DNA from: Methylobacterium sp. NEAU K
GTDB lineage: Bacteria > Pseudomonadota > Alphaproteobacteria > Rhizobiales > Beijerinckiaceae
Direction: 5' to 3'
DNA: 64,000 bases
NCBI RefSeq assembly: GCF_030700285.1
Contig: NZ_JAUYZJ010000010.1
Location: 62,001-126,000, forward strand
This document shows, in pieces, positions 8,713 to 19,000 of the stretch (positions are counted from its first letter, which is position 1; each line of letters starts with the position of its first letter). A program made the translations under genes and the position numbers. Under the pieces are notes generated by a model, which was not told the origin of the DNA, ran no database searches, and saw nothing but the letters and a program-made list of their open reading frames with translations.

Positions 8713-9867
8713 TCACGCCGCACCCCCGGCAAGGCCGCTCATCCGGTCGAGCGCCGTGTCGAGGGTGGCGTCGTCCTTGGCGAAGCACAGGCGGACGAGG
8801 TTTCGCACGGAGGCGTCCGGGTAGAACGCGCTCACCGGGATCGCCGCGACGCCGTGGCGGGTGACGAGCGCCTCGCAGAAGGCCACGTCGTCGGCGTGGC
8901 CGAGGCCCGCGATGTCGATGTTGAGGAACCATGTGGCCTGGGCGGGCAGCACGCGGAAGCCGAGGTCGCGCAGGCCCCCGGCCAGCCGGTCGCGAGAGCC
9001 GGCATAGCCCGCCCGCATGGCATCGAACCACGCGCCGGGCTTGGCAAGGCCATACGCGACCGCGTCCTGAAGGTTGGGCGGCGTCGTGAAGGTGAGAAAC
9101 TGGTGCGCCTTGGCCAGCCCCTGCATCAGCCGGGCATCGGCCATCACGAAGCCGACCTTCCAGCCGGTGAGCGAGAAGATCTTGCCTGCCGAGCCGATCT
9201 TGACCGTCCGCTCGCGCATCCCGGGCAGAGCCATCAGCGGCAGGTGTCGGGCTCCGTCGAAGACCACGTGCTCCCAGACCTCGTCGCAGATGGCGGTGAC
9301 GTCGAAGCGCGTGCAATAGCGGGCGAGCAGGGCGAGATCGTCCCGGTCGAACAAAGTCGCGCTCGGATTGAGCGGGTTGTTCAGCACCAGGACCTTCGTG
9401 CGGGCCCCGAAGGCCTCCGCCAGCGCCCCCTCGTCGAGGCGGAAGGCCGGCGGCTGCAGGGCGACGACCCGCGGAACGCCGCCCGCCCGGCGCACCAGCG
9501 GCAAATAGGCGTCGTACATCGGGGCGAACAGCACGACCTCGTCGCCCGGCTCGATCAGGGCCAGCAGCGCGCCCGCGAGCGCCTCGGTGGCCCCGGAGGT
9601 CACCATCACCTCGGTCTCGGGGTCGAGAACGAGCCCCTGGTGCTCTGCGTAATGGGCGGCCACCGCCGCGCGCAGGACCGGGAGCCCCATCATCGGCGGG
9701 TACTGGTTCCAGCCGTCGACCAGCGCCCGGGCGCCGCGCTCGCGCAGGTCGGCCGGGCCCGGATCGTCGGGAAAACCCTGGCCGAGATTGATTGCGCCGT
9801 GGTCGCGGGCGAGCCGCGACATCGTCTCGAACACCGTGGTCGGCAGGGCCGCGAAGACCGGGTTCAT
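8713..9867 (-). CDS. PLP-dependent class I/II aminotransferase
   Basis: 384 residues from MNPVFAALP; the longer frame to 9927 has an unlikely N-terminus. This is fold-type I aminotransferase sequence: INLGQGFPD near the N-terminus, NQYPPMMGLPVLR, TSGATEALAGAL, the NNPLNPSATLF segment, CDEVWEHVVFD, and the PLP-lysine motif SAGKIFSLTGWKVGF. The pattern is closest to kynurenine/methionine aminotransferases (YbdL/KAT-like subfamily). These transfer the amino group of an aromatic, kynurenine or methionine-type amino acid to a keto acid. The exact substrate cannot be read from sequence. No pathway genes are adjacent. Confidence 0.88.
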   Translation of the reverse strand: MNPVFAALPTTVFETMSRLARDHGAINLGQGFPDDPGPADLRERGARALVDGWNQYPPMMGLPVLRAAVAAHYAEHQGLVLDPETEVMVTSGATEALAGALLALIEPGDEVVLFAPMYDAYLPLVRRAGGVPRVVALQPPAFRLDEGALAEAFGARTKVLVLNNPLNPSATLFDRDDLALLARYCTRFDVTAICDEVWEHVVFDGARHLPLMALPGMRERTVKIGSAGKIFSLTGWKVGFVMADARLMQGLAKAHQFLTFTTPPNLQDAVAYGLAKPGAWFDAMRAGYAGSRDRLAGGLRDLGFRVLPAQATWFLNIDIAGLGHADDVAFCEALVTRHGVAAIPVSAFYPDASVRNLVRLCFAKDDATLDTALDRMSGLAGGAA

Positions 9868-10198
9868 GCGGGGCGGGACGCCGCTTCGGGCGCAGCGGGA
9901 GACCGGAACATGCCGGGCCTGTAGCACGCGGGCGGCGTTCTGCGGAATGTGCGGGCCCGCACAGACCCACCCGTCTTGGTTGAATTGCAGTGTGACGAAT
10001 GTTGACTTTCATCACTCGTATCGTAGGTATCGATCACGGCTGGAGCGGCGCTCTCGTCATCGGGGCTTCGCCCCCTCGCCCCGGCAGCGGGGTGTGCCGC
10101 TCCGGTCCCCGTTTGGGACCACCGATCTCCGGATCAGTGGTCCTTTCGGCGTTTCCGCGGCCGGCACTCCGCTACCGATAGGGACCACGGAACCGACG

Positions 10199-10390
10199 AT
10201 GCGGACGACGCGCTGCCTTCTCCTTGCCCTGCTGATCACCGGCCTCGGGCTCGCCCTGCGGCGAAGCGTGCCGGTCGCGCCCGTGGACGCGCCATTCTGC
10301 GCGGTGCTGAAGGCCTATGCGACACCGGCGACGGCACTGGATGGTTCGGCCGGGGAACCCAGCAACACGGCTGAAACCTCGTCGCCCTAG
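10199..10390 (+). CDS. Hypothetical small protein with N-terminal membrane or signal segment
   Basis: 63 codons. MRTTRCLLLALLITGLGLAL looks like a signal peptide or membrane anchor, followed by about 40 polar residues with no known motif and a single Cys. The start was chosen because the open frame upstream (to 9788) runs through the convergently placed aminotransferase gene. No strong ribosome site is seen; GGGACCACGG precedes at a distance. The upstream 10130-10165 region holds the inverted repeat GGACCAC...GTGGTCC. It could be a chance frame in GC-rich DNA. Confidence 0.35.
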   Translation: MRTTRCLLLALLITGLGLALRRSVPVAPVDAPFCAVLKAYATPATALDGSAGEPSNTAETSSP

Positions 10391-10642
10391 TGACGGCGCA
10401 TTGACCGGGCATCGATCGGCCGCCCGTGCATCGAACATGTCGCAGCGGTCAGGACCGTCCGGGCTCCGTACAGCCGCGTTAGCGTACGCTCCCGGATGAG
10501 TCCGTCGGAGCCGCCGTAGCGCGGCGCGGCCGGGACGTCCCGGCGCCCGCGCCGCGGCAAGGACATGCGCCATGGGGGCGTGGACAGCGAGGGATAGGGT
10601 GCCATCGGTCGCGCAGGCGTCCGGCATGTGCTCTAGTCAGGC

Positions 10643-12040
10643 ATGAACGAGAGTTCACCGATCCGCACCGATACGGCGCGCGCCTACCAGCCCGGCGAGG
10701 CGCCCGCGCGCGACGGCCGGTCGCGGCGGCGCTTCCGGCCGATCCGCTGGCTCGTGATCCTCGTCCTCCTGGCGGGCGCCGGGGCGATCGGCCAGCGGTG
10801 GTACGAGGCGCGCACCGACAAGGCGGGCGAGCCGGCCGCCGCGCACAAGAGCGGCGGCCGCGGCGGCCGGCATGGCGGCGCGGACATGGCGCAGGCGGTG
10901 GGCGTCGCGGGGGTCACCGCCGGCGACATGCCTGTTGTGCTCCAGGGTCTCGGCACGGTGACGCCGCTCGCCACCGTGACGGTGAAGTCGCAGATCAGCG
11001 GCTATCTCACCCAGGTGAAGTTCCGCGAGGGTCAGGCCGTGAAGGCGGGTGACGAACTCGCCCAGATCGATTCCAGGCCCTACGAGGCGCTGCTCGCCCA
11101 GTACCAGGGGCAGCTCGCCCGCGACCAGGCCCTGCTGCAGAACGCGAAACTCGACCTGCAGCGCTACCAGACGCTCAACCGGCAGGACTCGATCTCGAAG
11201 CAGAACGTCGACACGCAGGCCGCCCTGGTGAAGCAGAACGAGGGCACGGTCGCGGCCGACCAGGCACTGGTCGACCAGCAGAAGCTCAACATCGCCTACA
11301 CGCACATCACGGCGCCCGTGGACGGGCGGGTCGGCCTGCGGCAGGTCGATCAGGGCAATTACATCTCGGCCGCCTCCACGGCGATCGTGGTGGTGACCCA
11401 GCTCCACCCGATCTCGGTGATCTTCGCCCTGCCGGAGGACGACGTGGCGCGGGTGATGCGCCGGGTGCGGGCCGGCGCAAAGCTCGTCGTACGCGCCTAC
11501 GACCGCGGCGACGCCCACGAGATCGCGGTCGGCCAGCTCGACACGGTCGACAACCAGATCGACACGACCACCGGCACGGTGAAGCTGCGCGCCCTGTTCG
11601 ACAACGGCGACGAGGAGTTGTTCCCGAACCAGTTCGTCAACGCCAAGCTCACCGTCGACACGGTGCGGGGCGCGACGCTGGTGCCGAATTCCGGCCTGCT
11701 CCAGGGCACGCCCGGCACCTACGTCTACCTGATGGACGGGGACAAGAAGGTCACGGTCCGGCCGATCAAGACCGGCGAGACCGACGGGACCAACACGGTC
11801 GTGGTCTCCGGCCTGAACCCGGGCGACCGTGTCGTCACCGACGGCACCGACCGGTTGAAGGACGGCGCCGAGGTCCGGATCACGGAGGGCGCACAGGCGG
11901 CCGCCGGGACCGGCGGGGTCACCGGAGCGGATGAGAAGCCCGGTGCGAAGCCGGCTTCCGGGACGGATGCGGCGGCCGATCCCGGCCATCCGGCGGCCCC
12001 GGAGGGCGGCCGCCGGCACGGGCGCCGGCAGCAGCCGTGA
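10643..12040 (+). CDS. mdtA: RND efflux periplasmic adaptor, MdtA-like
   Basis: 465 residues. A basic N-terminus and one membrane anchor (LVILVLLAGAGAIGQRW, about 36-52) lead into a Gly/His/Lys-rich spacer. The adaptor body follows: GLGTVTPLATVTVKSQISGY (first half of the lipoyl domain), a coiled hairpin about residues 145-215, TAPVDGRVGLRQVDQGNYI (second half), a beta-barrel and a membrane-proximal domain (YVYLMDGDKKVTVRPIKTG). The tail is Ala/Pro-rich. Membrane fusion proteins of this group bridge the RND pump and the outer-membrane channel. It is the first gene of the efflux operon that runs to 21317. Confidence 0.93.
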   Translation: MNESSPIRTDTARAYQPGEAPARDGRSRRRFRPIRWLVILVLLAGAGAIGQRWYEARTDKAGEPAAAHKSGGRGGRHGGADMAQAVGVAGVTAGDMPVVLQGLGTVTPLATVTVKSQISGYLTQVKFREGQAVKAGDELAQIDSRPYEALLAQYQGQLARDQALLQNAKLDLQRYQTLNRQDSISKQNVDTQAALVKQNEGTVAADQALVDQQKLNIAYTHITAPVDGRVGLRQVDQGNYISAASTAIVVVTQLHPISVIFALPEDDVARVMRRVRAGAKLVVRAYDRGDAHEIAVGQLDTVDNQIDTTTGTVKLRALFDNGDEELFPNQFVNAKLTVDTVRGATLVPNSGLLQGTPGTYVYLMDGDKKVTVRPIKTGETDGTNTVVVSGLNPGDRVVTDGTDRLKDGAEVRITEGAQAAAGTGGVTGADEKPGAKPASGTDAAADPGHPAAPEGGRRHGRRQQP

Positions 12041-12383
12041 GTCGGGCCTTGGCGCGCGTATCCCGCCTCTCGCCCTCTCCCCACTGCAAGAGCAGGTTCC
12101 CTGCGCCGCAGGGGGAGAGAGGGGCTGCGCGACGCGCCAGTCACCGGCGCGCGTCGCAGCATCCGCGGCACCGTCGCGCCCTCCTGGCGAAACGGCGTCC
12201 CGACCCGGCCTCCGCTGACGCACGGGCCATCCTCCCAGGCATGGGCGACCGATCCCATACCTCTCTCGACGAGGCGCGGGTCCCCGCTCGCGCTCGGGAG
12301 AGGGGGCGGGCTGCGTCCTGCGCGAGCCGATATGTAACCATCATAGCCCGCACGGGGGGAAGGGCCGCGGCGGTGCGCCTTCC
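12041..12383 (+). repeat. mdtA-mdtB spacer with a paired family 1 palindromic repeat
   Basis: A 343-bp gap inside the efflux operon. A left arm near 12062-12130 (CTCTCGCCCTCTCCCC and GCAGGGGGAGAGAGGGGC) and a right-arm-like part near 12195-12240 (CGACCCGGCCTCCGCTGACG) match the paired arms found elsewhere in the window. A further GGGAGAGGGGGCGGG tract follows near 12294. No convincing coding frame is present. The start of mdtB comes straight after a purine tract near 12353-12363. Confidence 0.6.
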
Positions 12384-15300
12384 ATGAACCCGTCGCGCCT
12401 GTTCATCCTGCGCCCGGTGGCGACGACGCTGCTGATGCTGGCGATCCTGATCGTCGGCGGCGTGTCGTACCTGAACCTGCCGGTGTCGGCGCTGCCGGCC
12501 GTCGATTACCCGACGATCCAGGTCCAGACCTTCTATCCGGGCGCGAGCCCCGAGGTGATGACCTCCTCGGTCACGGCCCCCCTGGAAAGGCAGTTCGGGC
12601 AGCTCGCCAACCTCAACCAGATGACCTCGCAATCCTCCGCGGGAGCCTCGGTCATCACGCTGCAGTTCAGCCTGGACCTGTCCCTCGACGTGGCCGAGCA
12701 GCAGGTCCAGGCCGCGATCAACGCCGCCGGGAACCTGCTCCCGTCGGACCTGCCGGCACCCCCGATCTACGCCAAGGTCAACCCGGCCGACGCGCCGGTC
12801 CTGACGCTCGCCCTGACCTCGAAAACCCTGCCGCTGACCCAGGTCCGGGATCTGGCGGAGTCGCGATTGGCGCAAAAGATCAGTCAGGTGGCCGGCGTCG
12901 GCCTGGTGAGCATCTCGGGCGGGCAGCGCCCGGCCGTGCGGGTGCGGTTCAACGCCCGGGCGCTGGCCGCCTACGGGCTGAACATCGACGACCTGCGCAC
13001 GACCATCACCAACCTCAACGTCAACACGCCCAAGGGCACGATCGACGGCCCGAAGCAGTCCTACGCGATCAACGCCAACGACCAGATCCGCGACCCGAAG
13101 GCCTACGACGCGGCGATCATCGCCTACCGCAACGGCGCCCCGGTGATACTCTCGGAGGTGGCCGACGTGGTCGAGGGGCCGGAGAACACCAAGCTCGGCG
13201 CCTGGGCCGACGAGACCCCAGCCGTCATCCTCAACATCCAGCGCCAGCCCGGCGCCAACGTCATCGCCACGGTCGACAAGATCAAGGCGCTGCTGCCGCA
13301 GATGCAGGCGAGCCTGCCCGCCGCGGTGGCGGTGGCGCCGCTCACCGACCGCACCACCACGATCCGCGCCTCCGTGGAGGACGTGCAGTTCGAGCTGGGG
13401 CTCGCCATCGCCCTCGTGGTCCTGGTGATCTTCCTGTTCCTGCGCAGCCTGTCGGCGACCCTGATCCCGAGCCTGTCGGTGCCCCTGTCGCTGATCGGCG
13501 CCCTGTCGGTGATGGACCTCTATGGCTTCTCCCTCGACAACCTGTCGCTGATGGCGCTCACCATCGCCACCGGCTTCGTGGTCGACGACGCCATCGTGGT
13601 GATCGAGAACATCGCCCGCCACGTGGAGGCCGGCGATTCGCCGCTCGAGGCGGCGCTCAAGGGCTCCCGCGAGATCGGCTTCACCATCATCTCGCTCACC
13701 GTCTCGCTGATCGCGGTGCTGATCCCGCTGCTGTTCATGGGCGACGTGGTCGGACGCCTGTTCCATGAATTCGCCATCACGCTCGCGGCGACCATCATAA
13801 TCTCCGCGGTGGTCTCGCTGACCCTGGTGCCGATGCTGTGCGCGCGGCTCCTGAAGCACGCGCCCGAGACCCAGCTCCGCCGCCGGGAGGGCATGCTCTC
13901 GCGCCTCGGCCGGCGCGCCATCGACGGCACCATCGCATCCTACGGCCGCTCCCTGCGGGTGGTGCTGGACCATCAGGTCCTGACCCTGCTGGTCGCGCTG
14001 GGAACGCTGGCGCTCACCGTCTACCTGTTCGTGATCATCCCCAAGGGCTTCTTCCCGGTGCAGGATACCGGCGTGATCCAGGGCATCACGCAGGGGGACC
14101 AGTCGGTCTCCTACGCGGCCATGGCCGAGCGCCAGCAGCGGATGGCGGCGATCATCCTCAAGGATCCAGACGTCGCGAGCCTGTCCTCGTTCATCGGGGT
14201 CGACGGCCAGAACGTCACGCTCAATTCCGGCCGGATGCTGATCAACCTCAAGCCGCAGGACGAACGCACGGCCTCGGCGAGCGCGATCATCCGGCGGATC
14301 ACGGCGGCGACGGCGGGGGAACCCGGCATGCGTCTCTACATGCAGCCGGTCCAGGACCTGACCATCGACACCGCGGTCTCGGCGACCCAGTACCAGGTCA
14401 TCCTGGAGAGCCCGAACCTCGGCGACTTCGAGACCTGGGTGCCGCGCTTCACCGAAGCGCTGGCGCGGTCCCCCGTGGTGGCCGATGTGGCCAGCGACCA
14501 CCAGGGCCAGGGCCTGGCCGCCTACGTCACCATCGACCGTCCGACCGCCGGCCGCTACGGCATCACCCCGGCGACCATCGACAACGCACTCTACGACGCC
14601 TTCGGCCAGCGCATCATCTCGACGATCTTCACCCAGTCCAACCAGTACCGGGTGATCCTGGAGGCCGACCCGACCCTGCACACGACCCTGCGCAGCCTCG
14701 AGACGATCTACCTGCCCTCCTCCACCGCGACCAACGGGCAGGTGCCGCTCTCCGCGGTGGCGCGGATCAGCGAGCGTCGGGCGCCCCTGCTGATCTCGCA
14801 TCTCGGCCAGTTCCCGGCGACCACCGTGTCGTTCAACCTCGCACCCGGCGCGGCCCTCGGGCAGGCCGTGGAGGCGATCGACCGGGTCAAGGCCGAGATC
14901 GGCCTGCCGGCCTCGTTCCGGGTGGTGCCGCAGGGCTCGGTCTTCGCCTTCCAGTCGGCGCTCGGCAACGAGCTGTTCCTGGTCATGGCGGCGATCGTCA
15001 CGGTCTACATCGTGCTCGGCGTGCTCTACGAGAGCTTCATCCACCCGATCACCATCCTGTCGACCCTGCCCTCGGCGGGGATCGGGGCGCTCGCCGGCCT
15101 GATGCTGTTCGGGCTCTCCCTCGACATCATCGCGGTGATCGGCATCGTGCTGCTGATCGGCATCGTGAAGAAGAACGCGATCATGATGATCGACTTCGCG
15201 CTCCAGGCGGAGCGCGAGGACGGGCTGCCGCCCCGGGAGGCGATCTTCCAGGCCTGCCTGCTGCGCTTCAGGCCGATCCTGATGACGACGCTGGCCGCCC

Positions 15301-15503
15301 TGTTCGCCGCGGTGCCGCTGATCCTCGGCAGCGGCGTCGGCTCGGAGCTGCGCCAGCCGCTCGGCATCTGCATCGCGGGCGGCCTGATCGTCAGCCAGGT
15401 GCTGACCCTGTTCACGACCCCGGTGATCTATCTGGCGTTCGACCGCCTGGAGCGGCGCGTCATGGGGCGACGCGGGCTTGAGGGCGGGGAGGTGATACCG
15501 TGA
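12384..15503 (+). CDS. mdtB: RND multidrug efflux inner-membrane pump, MdtB-like
   Basis: 1039 residues, the usual length for an HAE1-type RND pump. It starts [20 protein letters not shown], the typical first helix. The proton-relay segment [17 protein letters not shown] has the paired Asp, and the later helix [18 protein letters not shown] has the conserved Lys. [18 protein letters not shown] marks the start of the second half. Twelve membrane helices and two large periplasmic loops are implied. MdtB pairs with MdtC in a heterotrimeric pump. The stop codon overlaps the GTG start of the DUF559 gene. Confidence 0.95.
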   Translation: MNPSRLFILRPVATTLLMLAILIVGGVSYLNLPVSALPAVDYPTIQVQTFYPGASPEVMTSSVTAPLERQFGQLANLNQMTSQSSAGASVITLQFSLDLSLDVAEQQVQAAINAAGNLLPSDLPAPPIYAKVNPADAPVLTLALTSKTLPLTQVRDLAESRLAQKISQVAGVGLVSISGGQRPAVRVRFNARALAAYGLNIDDLRTTITNLNVNTPKGTIDGPKQSYAINANDQIRDPKAYDAAIIAYRNGAPVILSEVADVVEGPENTKLGAWADETPAVILNIQRQPGANVIATVDKIKALLPQMQASLPAAVAVAPLTDRTTTIRASVEDVQFELGLAIALVVLVIFLFLRSLSATLIPSLSVPLSLIGALSVMDLYGFSLDNLSLMALTIATGFVVDDAIVVIENIARHVEAGDSPLEAALKGSREIGFTIISLTVSLIAVLIPLLFMGDVVGRLFHEFAITLAATIIISAVVSLTLVPMLCARLLKHAPETQLRRREGMLSRLGRRAIDGTIASYGRSLRVVLDHQVLTLLVALGTLALTVYLFVIIPKGFFPVQDTGVIQGITQGDQSVSYAAMAERQQRMAAIILKDPDVASLSSFIGVDGQNVTLNSGRMLINLKPQDERTASASAIIRRITAATAGEPGMRLYMQPVQDLTIDTAVSATQYQVILESPNLGDFETWVPRFTEALARSPVVADVASDHQGQGLAAYVTIDRPTAGRYGITPATIDNALYDAFGQRIISTIFTQSNQYRVILEADPTLHTTLRSLETIYLPSSTATNGQVPLSAVARISERRAPLLISHLGQFPATTVSFNLAPGAALGQAVEAIDRVKAEIGLPASFRVVPQGSVFAFQSALGNELFLVMAAIVTVYIVLGVLYESFIHPITILSTLPSAGIGALAGLMLFGLSLDIIAVIGIVLLIGIVKKNAIMMIDFALQAEREDGLPPREAIFQACLLRFRPILMTTLAALFAAVPLILGSGVGSELRQPLGICIAGGLIVSQVLTLFTTPVIYLAFDRLERRVMGRRGLEGGEVIP

Positions 15504-16099
15504 CGGGGCGGGACGAGTCCGCCGCATGCCCTCCTCCCTCTGCGGGGGAGGGTGGCCCGCGAAGCGGGTCGGGAGAGGGGAGTGCCGTCTCCGGACGAGG
15601 CGTATCCCGGGATGACGGGCGCCGCTTCGAAGCGATCTCAGCCCGCCTGCGCAGCTTCGCGAAAGGCCAGCGCCGCGAGCGGACCAAAGCGGAGGATCTT
15701 TTCTGGCAGCAGGTGCGCGCCGGGCGCTTTCATGGGCTTAAGTTCAGGCGGCAAGTTCCGATTCCGCCTTACATCGCCGATTTTCTCTGTGCCTCCGCGC
15801 GCCTGATCGTCGAGCTGGACGGCGAACCGCACGCAATCAATGGCCGCCGCGATGCGAAGCGCGATGCTTGGTTGAAGAGCCAGGGGTTCACCGTCCTGAG
15901 ATTCCCGAACGACCTCGTCCTGAGCAATCTCGGCGCCGTGCTCGAAGCGGTGGGCAAGGCCGTCGCGGTGCGGCAAGGTCATGACCTGTCCGGCACCGGC
16001 GCTCCCCTCTCCCGACCCCTGCTGACGCAGGGGCCTCCCTCCCCCGCAGAGGGGGGAGGGCGGGCGCTCGTGCTTGAATCCGGGAGTCTCCTCCCGTGA
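15500..16099 (+). CDS. DUF559 (Vsr-like endonuclease fold) protein, embedded between mdtB and mdtC
   Basis: 199 codons, GTG start overlapping the mdtB stop (GTGA) and a stop overlapping the mdtC GTG start. The central part (about 45-155) is DUF559: [20 protein letters not shown], then [30 protein letters not shown] and [12 protein letters not shown]. This family has the Vsr/PD-(D/E)xK-type nuclease fold, with the acidic residues seen here at Y-I-A-D-F and E-L-D-G. The first about 40 and last about 40 residues are encoded by palindromic repeat arms and have no domain. No other in-frame start codon exists before the domain, so translation is probably coupled to mdtB. The enzymatic role is unproven. 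Confidence 0.85.
   Translation: MTGRDESAACPPPSAGEGGPRSGSGEGSAVSGRGVSRDDGRRFEAISARLRSFAKGQRRERTKAEDLFWQQVRAGRFHGLKFRRQVPIPPYIADFLCASARLIVELDGEPHAINGRRDAKRDAWLKSQGFTVLRFPNDLVLSNLGAVLEAVGKAVAVRQGHDLSGTGAPLSRPLLTQGPPSPAEGGGRALVLESGSLLP
15529..16065. mobile_element. Candidate element: DUF559 gene between inverted palindromic arms
   Basis: Left arm 15529-15594 (CCCTCCTCCCTCTGCGGGGG ... GTCGGGAGAGGGG) and right arm 15989-16065 (TCCGGCACCGGCGCTCCCC ... CTCCCTCCCCCGCAGAGG) are in inverse orientation and enclose the DUF559 domain. Similar arm pairs without a gene lie at 19653-19807 and 35901-36068. The right arm shares TCCGGCAxCGGCGCTCCCC with the one at 19743. The insert separates mdtB and mdtC, which are normally adjacent. 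Mobility is inferred; no target-site duplication was established. Confidence 0.5.
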
Positions 16100-19000
16100 A
16101 CATCTCCGAGCCGTTCATCCGCCGGCCGGTGGCGACGACGCTGCTCACCATCGGGGTGCTGCTCGCCGGCCTGTTCGCGTTCCTGAAGCTGCCGGTGGCG
16201 CCGCTGCCGCAGATCGACTTCCCCGTCATCCTGGTCCAGGCGCAGATGGCCGGCGCCTCGCCCGAGACCATGGCGACCACCGTGGCGGCGCCTCTGGAGC
16301 GGCGGCTCGGCGCCATCGCGGACGTCAACGAGATGACCTCCACGAACGCGCTCGGCTCCACCCGGATCGTGCTGCTGTTCGGCCTGAACCGCGACATCGA
16401 CGGGGCGGCCCGCGACGTCCAGGCGGCGATCAACGCGGCGCGTGCCGACCTGCCGGCCTCGCTCCGGCAGAACCCGACGTACCGCAAGTTCAACCCCGCC
16501 GACACGCCGATCATCATCCTCGGGATGACCTCGGATACGCTCACCCGGGGCCAGGTCTACGACTCGGCCGCCACCGTGGTGCAGCAGAAGCTGTCGCAGC
16601 TCCCGGGCGTCGGCAACGTCGATATCGGCGGCTCGTCCCTGCCGGCGGTGCGGGTCGAGCTCGATCCCACCGCGCTGTTCAACTACGGCATCGGCCTGGA
16701 GGGCATCCGGGCGGCTCTGGCCTCGGCCAACGCCAACTCGCCCAAGGGCGAGATCGATGCCGGCGAGCGCCGCTACCAGCTCTACGCCAACGACCAGGGC
16801 CGCAAGGCCGACGATTACCGCGACATCATCGTGGCCTACCGGAACGGCGCCGCGGTGAAGCTCACGGATGTGGGCCAAGTGCTCGACGGGGTCGAGGACA
16901 AGCGCAACCTCGGCATCGTCAACGGCAAGCCCGGGGTGCTGCTGTTCGTCTACAAGCAGCCCGGCGCCAACGTGGTCGAGACCATCAACGCCGTGAAGGA
17001 GGCGCTGCCGCAGATCACCGCGGCGCTGCCGGGCGGCATCGACATCAAGCTCACGGGCGACCGCAGCGCCACGATCCGCGCCTCGCTGGCCGCCACCGAG
17101 GAGACGCTGATCGTGGCCGTCAGCCTCGTCATCCTGGTGGTGTTCGGCTTCCTGCGCTCCGGGCGGGCCACTTTGATCCCGGCGGTCGCCGTGCCGATCT
17201 CGATCATCGGCACATTCTCGGCGATGTACCTGCTCGGCTACTCGCTCAACATCCTGTCGCTCACTGCGCTGATCATCGGCACGGGCTTCGTGGTCGACGA
17301 TGCCATCGTGGTGCTGGAGAACGTTCAGCGCCACATCGAGTCGGGCAAGCCCCGGCTGGAGGCGGCGCTGATCGGCGCCCGGGAGGTCGGCTTCACGGTG
17401 ATCTCGATGAGCCTGTCGCTCATCGCGGTGTTCCTGCCGATCCTGCTGATGGGCGGCCTCGTCGGTCGCATCTTCCAGGAATTCTCGGTCACGCTGTCGC
17501 TGTCGATCCTGATCTCCCTGGTGCTGTCGCTCACGACCACACCGATGATGTGCGCACGGCTGCTGCGGGCCGAGGGTCACGCACGAGCGGCGGGACACCG
17601 GCCGAACCTGCTGATCCGGATGCTGGAGGGCGGTTTCTCCCGGCTGCTCGACGCCTACGCGCGGACGCTCTCCGTGGCGCTGGCCCATCCGCGCCTCGTG
17701 CTCCTGAGCCTGCTCGCCACCGTGGGGCTCAACGTCTACCTCTACGTCATCGTCCCGAAGGGCTTCTTTCCCGAGCAGGATACCGGTCAGATGATGGGCG
17801 GCATCCAGGCCGACCAGCGCATCTCGTTCCAGTCCATGGAGGCCAAGCTCAAGCAGGCGACCGCGATCGTCGGGGCGGACCCGGCGGTGGAGAGCGTCGT
17901 CGGATTCACGGGGGGCCGCGGCACCAACTCGGCCAACGTGTTCGTCGGCCTGAAGCCGCTCACCGAGCGGGCGCCGATCTCCGCCGTGATGGCGCGGCTC
18001 CGGCCGAAGCTCGCGCAGGTGGCCGGCGCGCGCCTCTACGTGTTCCCGCGCCAGGACCTGCAGATGGGCGGCCGCCAGAGCTTCGCCCAGTACCAGTACA
18101 CCCTCCAGGGCGACACCGCCGAGGAGCTGTTCGCCGCCGCACCGAAGCTGCTGGCCGCCCTCCAGAAGGACCCGACCTTCGCAGACGTCACCTCGGACCA
18201 GCAGGAGGGCGGGCTGGAGAGCCGCGTGGTGATCGACCGGGCCACGGCCTTCCGGTACGGGATCACCCCGAACAAGATCGACAACACCCTCTACGACGCC
18301 TTCGGCCAGCGCCAAGTCTCGACCATCTACAACCCCCTGAACCAGTACCACGTCGTGATGGAGATCGCCCCGCGCTACCTGGAATCGCCGGAGACCCTGA
18401 AGCAGATCTACGTTTCGACCTCCGGCGGCAACGCGCCCGGCTCGGCCATCACCAACGCGGTGGCCGGCACCGTGGCAGCGGGCGGGAGCGTCAACACCAA
18501 CCCGGCCACCGGCACCAGCAGCCCGGGCAGCGGCGTCTCCGTCACGACCTCCACGGGCGCCGCCGCTGGAACGGGCGCGGTCGGCAGCAGCGCGGGCAGC
18601 ACCGTCGCGGCGGCCTCCGCCAGCACGGCCGACACGGCCTCGAACGCCGCCGCCATCGCGTCGGACTCGGCTCGCAATGCCTCGGCCAACGCCATCGCGG
18701 CGAGCAAGGGCGGTGCCTCCTCGAGCGCGCCGGTCTCCGCCGCCAAGGAGACCATGATCCCGCTCTCGGCCTTCGCGCGGATCGAGCCTGGGAGCGCCCC
18801 CGTGCAGGTGAGTCACCAGGGCCTGTTCGTGGCCACCACGATCTCGTTCAACCTCGCGCCGGGCAGGAGCCTGTCGGATGCCACCGAGGCGATCGACCGG
18901 GCCATGTCCTCCCTGCGCCTCCCGGCCACGATCCACGGCGAGTATGCCGGCGCGGCCAAGAACTACGTCGCCTCGGCCTCGCGCCAGCCGCTCCTGATCC

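Noticed and set aside
10172..10627. Minus-strand frame of 151 codons before mdtA
   Set aside because: No ribosome site, no domain, and it overlaps the promoter region of the efflux operon.
15500..16099. DUF559 gene as part of a restriction-modification or mismatch-repair system
   Set aside because: No methyltransferase, mutS or mutL gene is near, and the gene sits inside an efflux operon between repeat arms.
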